A DNA stretch of 64,000 nucleotides from Chitinophaga pinensis DSM 2588 (GTDB taxonomy: Bacteria; Bacteroidota; Bacteroidia; Chitinophagales; Chitinophagaceae). Shown here piece after piece: positions 34,353 to 46,300 of the stretch (the first letter of the stretch is position 1; every line of letters starts with the position of its first letter). The notes beneath the pieces were generated by a model that saw only the letters and a list, made by a program, of their open reading frames with translations, was not told the origin of the DNA and did not search any database. The position numbers and the translations under genes were made by a program. Where the stretch lies: contig NC_013132.1 in the NCBI RefSeq assembly GCF_000024005.1, positions 620,001 to 684,000 of the forward strand. The letters are read 5' to 3'.

Positions 34353-37300
34353 TTAGCGTACGATAGTGACGGTTCCCTTCATGTTAACAACTGAACCATC
34401 CTGAAGCGTAGCGCGAAGCACCCAGATATATACACCTACCGGTTGCTGGCGGCCACCCATTGTACCATCCCATCCGGTACGCTGATCTTTTGTTTCGAAG
34501 ATCTGCTGACCAAACTGGTTGTAGTATCTCACCACCACGTTGGCAATTGTGTTGCCGTATACATAGTGTACATCGTTGAAGCCATCACCGTTTGGCGTGA
34601 AGAGGTTCGGTACGAAGATCTTGTTACCCTGTGGGTTCTCCGCTTTACCGGTCACCGCTGCAGAGAGTGCGCTGGTTTCACAATCAGCATCACCCAGTGC
34701 TCTTACACGTATAGTTACTGACTGCGTAGGCGTCAGACCCGATACGACATGTGTGAGACCCGCAGCACCAGCGCTTGGAACGATATAAGTAATGCCATTG
34801 TCAAGTGTTACCTCATAAGATACTGCACCTGGAACAGCCGCCCACTGGAAGGTCACCTGTGTTGGTGTTGTTTCGCTGACAGTTACAACCGGAGCATCCA
34901 GGGCTTCCAGGATATTCACCTGTACCGCTATTCTGCTGCTGCTGGTACAACCACCGGCGCTTACTACTTCCACATAGTAGGTAGTGTTCTGATTCAGTGC
35001 TGGTGTGGTAAATGCTGCCGTTGTAGCGACTGCTGTACCACCTGTTGCTGTTGTATACCAGCGGAAGCCTGCATTTGGTGTTGTTGAAGACGCAGTAAGT
35101 GTTGCGGTAGCACCCGGACAAATACCAGCTTCATTGCCGGTTACTGTGGCGTTATTCGCCGGCGCACCTACATTCACATTGACTGTGGTACGTGCTGCAC
35201 TTGCACAACCAGATGCATTTAGTGCTTCTACATAATATGTGACGTTTGCATTAATTGGAGGAGTGATAAATGTGCTGCCTGTGCCAGCCGCTGTACCACC
35301 GGTCGGAGTGGTGTACCAGCGATAGGTGAGGGCCGCATTCGGATTCTGTACGCTCAGCGTAGCTGTCTGACCCTGACAAGCCGTTACACTTGCACTTGCC
35401 ACTACAGGAGCAGTAGGCGTAGTATTCACAGTTACCTGTACAATCGTACGGCTCTGGCTCACACAACCACCGGAAGATGCTTCCACATAGTAAGTCATGC
35501 TTGTATTCAGCTGCGGAGTGGTAAACTCTGCACCGGTGAAGCCGGCAGTACCACCTATTGCAGCTTCGTACCATTTGTAGCTGATACCAGCCTGCGCATT
35601 CTTCACAGAAAGCAGGGCAGAAGTTCCGGCACAGATCGTCGCACCATCTGCCAGCGGCGCATCAATCGTATTCACGATGGTGACAGTCACGCCTTTTCTT
35701 GCCTGGCTGCTGCAACCGGAACCATTCAGGGCTTCCACATAGAAGGTAGTATTACCGTTCAGCGATGTAGTGGTGTACTCAGGACCGGTAGCCAGCAGGG
35801 TACCATTATCCGGCGCATCGTACCAGCGATAGGTCAGCGCTGCATCCGGGTTGAGTACATTGAGAGTAGCCGTACCGCCTACACAAGTCACCACATTTGC
35901 AGAAACGACATCCGGCGTTGGCGCAGCAGCATCTACCACGATGCTTCCTGTTGCGCGGCTTGCACTTACACAGGTAGTACCTGAAGCAGCCTGCACATAG
36001 TAGCTGACATTTGCCGTTACAGCGGTTGCGGTGAACGTAGTGCCTGTGAATACAAGCGTACCACCATTCGCTGCGTCAAACCACTGGTAATCGATACCCG
36101 CCTGCGGACTCTGTACTGACAGCGTTACATCCTGACCCGCACATACTCTTACGCTTGCGGCAGTCAGTACCGGCACATCAGGGGACTGACCTACAGTTAC
36201 CGTAACAGCTGCTCTTGCACTGGAACCAGCACACTGGCTGTTAGTGCTGACAGCTTCCACATAGTAGGTAGTGCTTGCATTCAGGTTTGGTGTTACGAAT
36301 TCAGGACCACTGAATACTGCGGTACCACCTGTTGCTGTTGTGTACCAGTTATAGGTTACACCTGTTGTAGAGGAGGTGACACGCAGTCTTGCGGTACCGC
36401 CTGTACAGGTGTTTACATTATTGGATTCAAGGGTCGGAACAGGCGGAACGCTGGACACTGTCACGCTTACAGCCGCTCTTGTCGCACTGCTACAATTACC
36501 GTTGGTCGCTTCTACATAGTAGGTAGTCGGCGCTGTGATCACTGGTGTAGTGAACGTGCTGCCTGTACCAGCCAGGGTACCACCCGTAGCGGCAGTATAC
36601 CAGTTATAGGTCAGTGCTGCATCCGGATTCTGTACAGTCAGGTCAACTGTTGTACCTGGACATGTATTGACAGCAGACGCGGTTACCGGTGTGGCCGGTG
36701 CCGGCGTAACTGTGATCGTTGCTGTTGCACGGGCGCCTGCATTCACACAACCACCTGCATTTACAGCCTGTACATAGTAGTTCGCGGTAGCCGTCACGCC
36801 CGTGATAGTGAAGCTGTTACCGGTAAACACAAGCGTACCGTTGGTCGCTGCATTAAACCACTGGTAGTCTACACCTGTCTGCGGACTCTGTACTGACAGC
36901 GTCACATCCCGACCAGCACAGATGCTTACGTTTGCAGCTGTCAGTACCGGTGTACCAGGGATCTGATTGACTGTTACTGTCACAGCGACTCTTGCGCTTG
37001 TTCCCGCACATTGACTATTGGTACTAACCGCCTGTACATAATAAGTAGTACTTGCCGTCAGGTTTGGCGTTACAAATTCAGGACCGCTGAAGGCAGGTGT
37101 ACCGCCTGTTGCTGCAGTGTACCAGTTATAAGTCACACCTGTTGTACTGGATGTCACACGTAATGTTGCGGAGGCACCTGTACAGATATTTACATTATTG
37201 GATTCAAGGGTCGGAACAGGCGGAGCGCTGGACAGTGTAATGTTAACAGCCGCTCTTGTCGCACTGCTACAGTTACCATTGCTTGCTTCCACATAGTAGG

Positions 37301-40300
37301 TAGTAGCCGCATTGATGACAGGCGTTGTAAAGGTGGCACCTGTGCCTGCTGCCGTACCACCAGTAGCGGTAGTATACCAGTTATAAGTCAGTGCTGCATT
37401 CGGATTCTGTACCGCCAGATCAATGGTTGTACCCGGACATGCTGTCACATCTGAAGCCGTCACCGGTGTAGCAGGGGCTGGTGTAACATTGATTGCTACA
37501 GCAACACGGGCGCCTGCATTTGCACAACCATTTGCATTTACCGCCTGCACATAGTAGGTGATATTGCTGGTTATCGCATATACTACGAATACCGGACCCG
37601 TAGATACCAGCGTACCGCCGGTAGGAGCGTCATACCACTGGTAAGCCAGATTATCCTGCGGATCCTGTATGAACAGGATCGTATTCTGACCTGAACATAC
37701 ATCTATACTGTTGCTTACCACAGCAGTAGTAACTGGTCTTGGCACTACAGTTACTGTAGCGGACACTCTTGCACCGGAAGCACCACAACCGGAGGCGGTA
37801 TTCACTGCCTCTACATAGTATACAGTGGTAGTTGTCAGCGGCGCTGTTGTGAACTCAGGACCGGAGAATACCGGTGTGCCACCTGTAGCCGTAGTATACC
37901 AGTTATAGGTAATACCTGTAGTCAGGGAAGTTACACGCAGGGTTGCAGCCGCACCTGTACATACAGAGAGATTGGCGGATTCCAGGGTCGGAGTAGGCGC
38001 AGGATCGCTTACCACCACACTCACTCTTGCTCTTACAGCGCTGCTACAGTTACCACTGGTAGCTTCCACATAATAATCAGTATCTGCATTGATAACAGGC
38101 GTTGTAAAGGTTGCGCCTGTACCTGCAGCTGTACCACCGGTAGCGGTAGTATACCAGCGATAGGTAAAGCTGTTATTCGGATTTTGTACAGCCAGTGCCG
38201 CAGTTGCACCACGACAGATATTCACAGCAGTGCTGACCACTGTTGGCGTACCCGGAGCTGGTGTTACCACCACACTTGCTTTTGCACGGACGCCGGTGCT
38301 GATACAGCCATTGCTGTTGACTGCCTGTACATAGTAATCTGCACTCGCGTTTGCAGCTCTTACCACGAAAGTCGGACCGGTAGCTAACAGTGTACCGCCA
38401 GTAGCGGCATCATACCACTGATAGGTAAGGGTGCCCTGTGGATTCAGAATGGCGAGGGTTGCGTCCTGACCGGCACAAACCTGTACACTTGCCGTTTGCA
38501 ATACAGGTGTACCCGGATTCAGGGCCACACTTGCAGTAGCAGCGACTCTTGCACTGGCAGCGCCACATTGTGATGCATTATTAATTGCTTCTACATAGTA
38601 AACTGTAGTCGCTGTGAGGGCGCCTGTAGTGAAGGTAGCACCTGTTGATACCGGCGTACCGCCAGTCAGCGCTGTATACCATCTGTAGGTGACACCTGCT
38701 GCCGGAGATACTACACGGAATGTAGCAGTACTACCTGAACAGATATCGACATTCTGTGCTTCCAATACAGGAGTCGGAGCTGCTGCACCTACGCTTACGG
38801 TTGCCCTTACTCTTGCAGAGAGTATGCAGGAACCATTACCTGTTTCTACATAAAATGCAGTATCTGTATTCAGTGCATTCGTCACATAGGTTGTACCTGT
38901 AAAGAGGAGTGTACCACCTATTGGTGCACTGTACCAACGGGTCTGGATGTTCTGACCTGTTACAGTTGCTGTAAGGGTTGCCTGCTGGCCCGCGCAGATA
39001 GTTGCGTTGGTGACAGTCGGCGTTACCAGACCAGGCACCACACTTACTGTGACAGATACCCTGTTGGGATTCGCGCAATTATTGCTTGTACGTACGCTCT
39101 GTACATAATAAGTCGTAGTAGCCGTCAGCTGTGGTGTAGTGAAGCTTCCGCCATCACCTACTTTCGTACCACCCACTGGTTGTGTATACCATTCAAGTGA
39201 AGAAACAGCACTGCCTGTTGCTGTCAGCGTCGCTGTATTACCGCTACAGATCGTAACGTTACGAACGGCGACAGCCGGAGCGGATACCTGTCTTGTAGCA
39301 TAGTAGACGTTCGCTTTCACCAGTGCGGCAATGATACCAGCTCTCAGGCGAACCTGAACACGGTCATAAGTACCACCTGGCGCAAATGCTACCGTGAATT
39401 TGCTGGAACCTGTCAGCAGACGAACACTTACGCTGCTGTTATTCAGTAATACGGCGTCGTTATTCGGGTTAGCGCCATTGAAGCTGGATACTTCCAGAGA
39501 ACTCAGTAAACCTGCATCTACTACCTGAGCAGGCAGTTCCAGCACGATGCGTACGCTATCGCCGGCAGCTGCTGCATCCGGGAAGATGAGACTTTGCTGT
39601 ACGCTACCGCTGCCGGCAGCCAATGGTACAGAAAGTATCGAGAAATTATTGATATCAGCATCTGTTGTATTCGCTGCATCCTGTACAGAGCAGAGTACAC
39701 ATACCGCTGTTGTACTGTTTGTTTGTGCATTTGCAAAATCACATGCTGTATTGGGCGCAACGGTCACTGTCAGCGGTACTGCTGTACGCTGGCTCGGACA
39801 GCTACCTGCGACAGCTACCGCTTCTACATAATAAGTAATGTTGCTGGTCAGTGCCGGCGTAGTGAATGTCGGACCTGTTGCCACTGAACTACCACCGGTA
39901 GCCACTGTAAACCATGCGTAAGTCACACCTGGTGTTGTGGAGCTGGCTGTCAGCGTAGCTGTCTGACCAGATACTACCTGACCATTCGCAGGTACGGTTG
40001 TTACCGTCGGAGCAGCTGGAACTGCATTTACAGTAACTGTAGCAGCCGTTCTGGAAGCGCTTGAACAAGCACCTGTTACCGCCGCCACATAATAAGTAGT
40101 AGTAGCTGTCAGCACCGGCGTCTGGAAGGAAGCTCCTTCAAATACAGATGTACCGCCAGTCGCTGTTGTGTACCAGCGGAATATCACACCCGGCGTTGCA
40201 GATGTAGCTACCAGCTGCGTGCTGTTATTAGCACAGATACTAGCACTGGTTGGTGTCACCACCGGAACAGCCGGTTGATCGATCACATTGGCAGTTACCC

Positions 40301-43300
40301 TTGTGCGGGTTGTAGTCGCACAGCCAGTAGCGTTTGATGCTTCGATATAGTATACAGTCGTCGCTGTCAGCGCCGGTGTAGTATAAGATGTACCTGTAAA
40401 GAAGGCCGTACCACCTGTCAAAGCAGTATACCAGCGATAGGTAATACCTGCAACAGGTTTCACATTAAAGGTAGCAGTGCTGCCACTACAAATCGTCAAC
40501 GCCGTCGTATCCAGTGCTGGTGCATCCGGAACAGGATCAACGATAGCTGTTACCGGCACACGTTGCAGGTTCGGACAGTTCAGACTTGTCTTCACTGCTT
40601 CCACATAATAAGTGGTATTCGCAGTCAGAGCTGGTGTCTGATAAGCTGTACCGGTGAAGATAGCAGTACCTCCTGTAGCGGTAGTATACCAACGGAAGGA
40701 TACATTCGCCGGACCGCTTGCTGTCAGGTTTGCACGATTGCCTGCGCAGATCGTATCTCCCTGTACTACAGGCAGACCAACCACACGACTCGCGAAGTTC
40801 ACACTTACAGCACTCAGGGCTGTCGCCACACCTGAATTCAGACGCACCACAATCCTGTCAAACAACGCTTTCGGTTTGAAACCTACGAGCGCCTGCTGAC
40901 TGCCACCCAACAGGGCAACTTTCACCAGCGGACTATTCAGCGACACAAAGTCATTATTTGAAGTAGCACCATTATAGGAGCCTATTTCAACTGTAGAAAG
41001 CAGACCAATATCAGCCAGGGAAGCATCGAAGGACAGGCCAATTACTGTGCTGTCATTCAGTTCACTGATCTGCGGGAATACCAGTGATTGCTGTACATAA
41101 CCGTTCAGCAATCCCAGTGCCACATGGAGCGTAGATTTAGTAGCCGTGCTGTTATCTACTGCCAGGGCAGGATTTTCAACAAAGCAACCTACACATACGC
41201 CATTGGAAGTATGTTGTTCGCTGGTAGCAGCATCACAAGGAATATCATTACCACCTGGTACTACCGTAGCGGTTACAGATACTCTCGGACCACTGATACA
41301 GCCGCTGGTATTCACTGCCACAACAGAGAAGGTCGTAGTAGCCGTCAGCGGACCCGTATTGAATACCGCACCGGTATAGATAGAATCACCGGCAGCGTTA
41401 TACCATTTGTAGATCACATTCGTACCGGTCGCGAATGCGGTGAAGATCGCACCCTGACCAACGCTCACTGTTGTGTTTAGCGGCGTTACGGTAAGATTGG
41501 CCGGAGCGGGGCTCACCGTCACCGGTACCCTGGTTCTGGTAACGCTCTTACAACCATTGTTGTCAGCTTCTACATAGAATGCGGTATCCGCAGTCAGCGC
41601 ATTAGTGGTATAGTTTGCAGTAGATGACAGTAATGTGCCACCAGTTGGCGCTGTGTACCAACGGAAGGTAGCACCTGCAGGAGCTGTTGCCAGCAGAGAG
41701 GCAGGACTACCGGTACAAACTGATCTACCGGCGGCTGTCGGAGCTGCAGGCGCGGCACCTACATTTACTCTTACCGGCACCCTGGTCGGATTAGCACAAC
41801 CGAAACGACCTGCTGCAACATAGTAGGTAGCAGATGCAGTCAGCGCACCAGTTGTATAGGTAGGTCCGGTCTGTAAAGCCGTACCACCAACAGCAGCCGC
41901 GTACCAGGCAAGATCTGCACCATTTGCAGTAGTTGCATTCAGTGTTGCCGTACTGCCACTGCAGACGTCTACACTTGCAACAGTTACCACCGGACGAGGT
42001 GTCACCACTGCCGCAAAATATATTTTCACACTCGTCAGCGCTGCCAGCACACCATTGATGCTGATCATAACGCCGTTGAAAGCTTTGGATACAGGCAGTG
42101 TTACACGGAACTTGTTACCGGTATTCAGCAGGGTAAGATGTACAGTAGGATTATTCAGGAAAACAGCATCTGCGTTTGGAGTGCTGCCATTATAAGTTTC
42201 CAGTCTGATGCCACCTAGCAATGTAACGTCTGCCAGCTGACCCGGAATTTCCAGGTCCAGTGTCACACTGTCACCGGCAGGATAGGTGTTGTCAAACTGT
42301 AACAGCTGACCCACATAACCCAATGCACTGACAGTAGCCGTGATCGTAGAAGCAGAATTGGAATTCTCATCCACTGCCAGCGCAGGATCTGCTACAGAGC
42401 ACAGCAGACATACGCCGGAGATAACAGGGCTCACCTGCTGTTTCGCATAGCTACATGGTGTCGGCTCCGTTGGCAGATTGATATCTACCTGTACTCTTGT
42501 ACGGGCAGAGCTGGTACAATTGTTAGAAGGATCTTTCACCTCTACATAATATACAGCAGCCGCTGAAAGTGCTGGCGTCGTAAAGGTGGATGAATTGCTT
42601 TGTACCACATTACCGCCTGCAGGCGCGTCATACCAGGTATATTGGTAAGCCGGATTCGGGCTGGTAACGGTGAAGGTAGCTGTCTGACCGGCGTTAATGG
42701 TTCTCACTGTTGGTGAAACCAGTGGCTGAGGCAGACCAACAATCACATATACAGGTTTTCTCACAGGATTCACACATCCTGCAGAAGAAATTGACTCAAC
42801 ATAATAGATCGCGTTGGTCATATCGCTTACCTGGAAGGTTGCGCCAGTGCCTAACACCGTGCCACCTGCAGGCTGATTATACCAACGGAAAGTAGTACCA
42901 GGACCGGTAGCGCGGAGCGTACCGGTAGTACCCTGACAGATATAAACAGTGTCTTTCTCAACAGTCGGCGTACCTGCGTAGATCTGTGCAGAATATACTT
43001 TCAGCGCAGTTAATGCGGTGGCCAATCCATTGAGTTTGATATTCACCCTGTCAAAAGCAGCTCCCGGTGCAAAGGAGTAAACCAGGTCCCTGTTACCGTT
43101 CAACAGCTGCAGATTCAGCGTACCCGCATTCAGAGTTACCTGGTCAGCATTTAACGTACCTCCGTTAGAAGAGGAAATCTGGATACCAGCTAATGCATTC
43201 AGGTCAGCCAATCCGGTAGTAAAACCAAGTTTGATCCGGATACTGTCGCCTTTGACACCCGGAGCCGGGAAGATCAGGGACTGCTGGATATTGGCGCCCA

Positions 43301-46300
43301 CACCCAGGATGGTGTGAATAATAGAAGCTGTCTGAGAACTGTTATCTACCGCAGAATCCTGTTTCTCTACATAACAACCCACACAGATACCACTTGTGAT
43401 ACTCTGCTGGCTGGTAGCGCCGCCACAATCAATATCACCAGGATTTGACGGTCCGCCGTCCCCATTCAGGGTAATAGATACCGGAGTACGTAAACTGCGA
43501 CAGTTCGTATTACCCTGTGCCACCGCTTCCGCATAGTAGGTCACATTACCTGTAACCGGAGGAACGGTGAACTGGGTACCTACAAATACCGGTGTGCCAC
43601 CTGTTGGTGCGCTATACCAGTTATACTGATAAGTAGGATTCGGAGAAACAATATTGAAGGTCGGTGTAGTACCTTCTTCTACAGAAGCAGAAGACGGTGT
43701 AACGGTTACACCTGGCAGACCCGTTTTGATCTGAACAGGCGTACGTCTTTCGCTGCCGCAACTATCAGCGCCAGCCGCTTCTACAAAGTAAGTGGTGTCT
43801 TTGGTAATAGCAGGCGTCACGAATGTTGCACCATAACCAACCGGAGAACCGCCTGTATAAGCAGTATACCAACGGTAAGTATAACCGGTCGGAGCGACAA
43901 CACTCAAAGTAGCCGGACTACCGGTACATACATAAGCAGTTGCTACCGCGGGTTGTACGATCGGAGTTACTACCTGGGCATAATAGAGGTTCAGTGAAGT
44001 CAGTGCACCCACTACTGCATTCACCCTTATTTCAATTCTGTCAAAGTCTTTATTAGCTACAAATGTATAGGCATTCTGCTGTACACCATCGAGCAAACGG
44101 ATCGTTAGCAGCGGGCTGGAAAGACCTGCCATTTCTGCATCCGTTGGTCTTGCTCCATTGCCCAGACCTACACCGATACCACTGATCACACCGAGATCCA
44201 GCAGACCATTAGTAGTACCAAGACCGATACGTACAGAATCGCCGGCTTTTCCTTTGAAAGGAAATACGACATCCTGGTAAGCATAACCCAATGCACCAAC
44301 ACCCAGACGGATAGTAGAGGCTGTTGCGGTATTATTATCTACCGCCAGCGCAGCATTTTGTGTACCACACAGCAGACAGGCTAAACCACCTGTACCACTG
44401 CTCTCGGTCGTTGCGCCACTACAGCTCAGCGGACCGTTACCGGTAGCGCCATTCACGTCTACTTCCACGGCAGTTCTTGTAATACTGATCAGACCATCAG
44501 TAGGAGACACAGCTTCTACATAATAAGTCTTATCCTGGAACAGCGGAGGTGTTGTCAGACTATTGCCGGTATGAACAGGAGATCCTCCTTCTTTGGTTTC
44601 ATACCAGTTGAAGATCACACCAGGAATGCTGGGAAGAGATGCATTCAGCGTAGCTGTCTGTCCTGCGGTGATCGTAGCAGGACTAGGTGTTACTGTTACA
44701 GGCGTCATTGCAATCGCCTCGTAGATATATAGACTATTGTCAACCGCCAGCAGACTACTGATATCGACCTGTGCCGCATCAAACGTTTTAGACACCGGTA
44801 TTGCTACACGGAATTTACTAATACCTGCCGTTGTTTGCAGCAGATTCACCTTTAAGAGTGGATTATTCAATGTCTGCGGATCATTGTTGCTGACATTATT
44901 CAGAGAAGTGGTTATACGAATACTACCCAGGAGGGAGGCATCCGCCAGGAAACCAGGTTTGCTGCCGAGTATCAGAATGATGCTATCTCCACTATGATAA
45001 ATACCGGGAAAGTTGATCTTTTGTCCTACCGTAGAGGCAATACCCAGTGGCAGTGACAGTCTGGATGCTGTTGTGGAATCGCCATCAGCAGCAAATACAG
45101 GATCTGTAATCGTACAAAGCGCGCAGGCTACACCACCGGTAATAGGACCTGTCTGCCCAGTACCATATGTCCACAGCGGACCTGTACCACCACCTATCGT
45201 TACCGGTACCGCCGTTCTTACCAGGCTGGCAGTACCCGCAGGATCTTTCGCTTCAACATAGTACGTTGTGTTGCGGATCAGCGCAGGCGTTATGAAAGCG
45301 CCGGAACCGGTGAATACAGGGGAACCACCCGTAGGGGTGGTATACCAGTTATAAGTAGGATTAGTGATCCGTATAGAAGGTGTTAAGGTAACACCGGTAT
45401 TGTAAGGTGTTTTTGCGGGGTTGGGCAATACCGACACCGGGATCATCGCGGCTACTTCATATAATTTAAGTGAGCCGGATGCCCCTACCAGTCCTCCGAA
45501 ATCCACCTGTACCCCATCAAAGGTTTTGGTGGCCGGAATCGTTACACGGAATTTGCGGGCATTATTCAGACCAGCGCCCAGCAACTGGAGTTTTACAGTT
45601 GGTGCATCCAGAGTCACGGCGTCATTGTTGGAGACCGCCGGACCTGCGATGCTATTATTGAAGGTAGTAACTCTTACTTTGGGCAACACAACAGCTACCA
45701 GATTCTCTGTTGGCGCTTCCAGGAACAGGACAATACTATCGCCCGCCTGGTATACACCTGGCAATTTAACCAGCTGACCGACGTAGGCTGCCAGTCCTAA
45801 AGGAACGGTGAGGGTGGATGCCGTTGTGGTATCACCATCGGCGGCGGCTTCCGGTGTGCTGATCGCACAGGCCGCACAGGCTACACCACTGGTGAAAGGA
45901 CCATCTTCTTCCTGGCCATAGCTCCAGATGGTACCAGGACCACCTGCTACTTTTACTGTTACAGGCGTACGTACATAACTGCTCAGATTATCCGCAGCGC
46001 TATATGCTTCGGCATAATAGGTAGTGGTACGGTTCAGCATGGGAGTAGGGAAGCTGTTGCCGGTAGCGACAGGGGTACCGCCAGCAGGCGTTGTGTACCA
46101 TCTGTATACAGGACTTGCAATACGGCCGTCGGTAGTAGCAGACAGCGTTACGCTGCTACCAGCAGTGATCAGCGGAGCCGCAGGGCTAACTTTTACCGGT
46201 ATGGTAGCTACCGCTTCATAAATGCGTAAAGAACCAAACGCAGTGAATGCGGTGGTCAGACTTACCTGAGCGGCATCAAAATCTTTGGTAACGGGAATGG

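Noticed and set aside
34813..41823. Many sizeable frames within the adhesin gene on both strands
   Set aside because: They are frame shadows of the repetitive coding sequence, with Cys/Arg-rich nonsense products.
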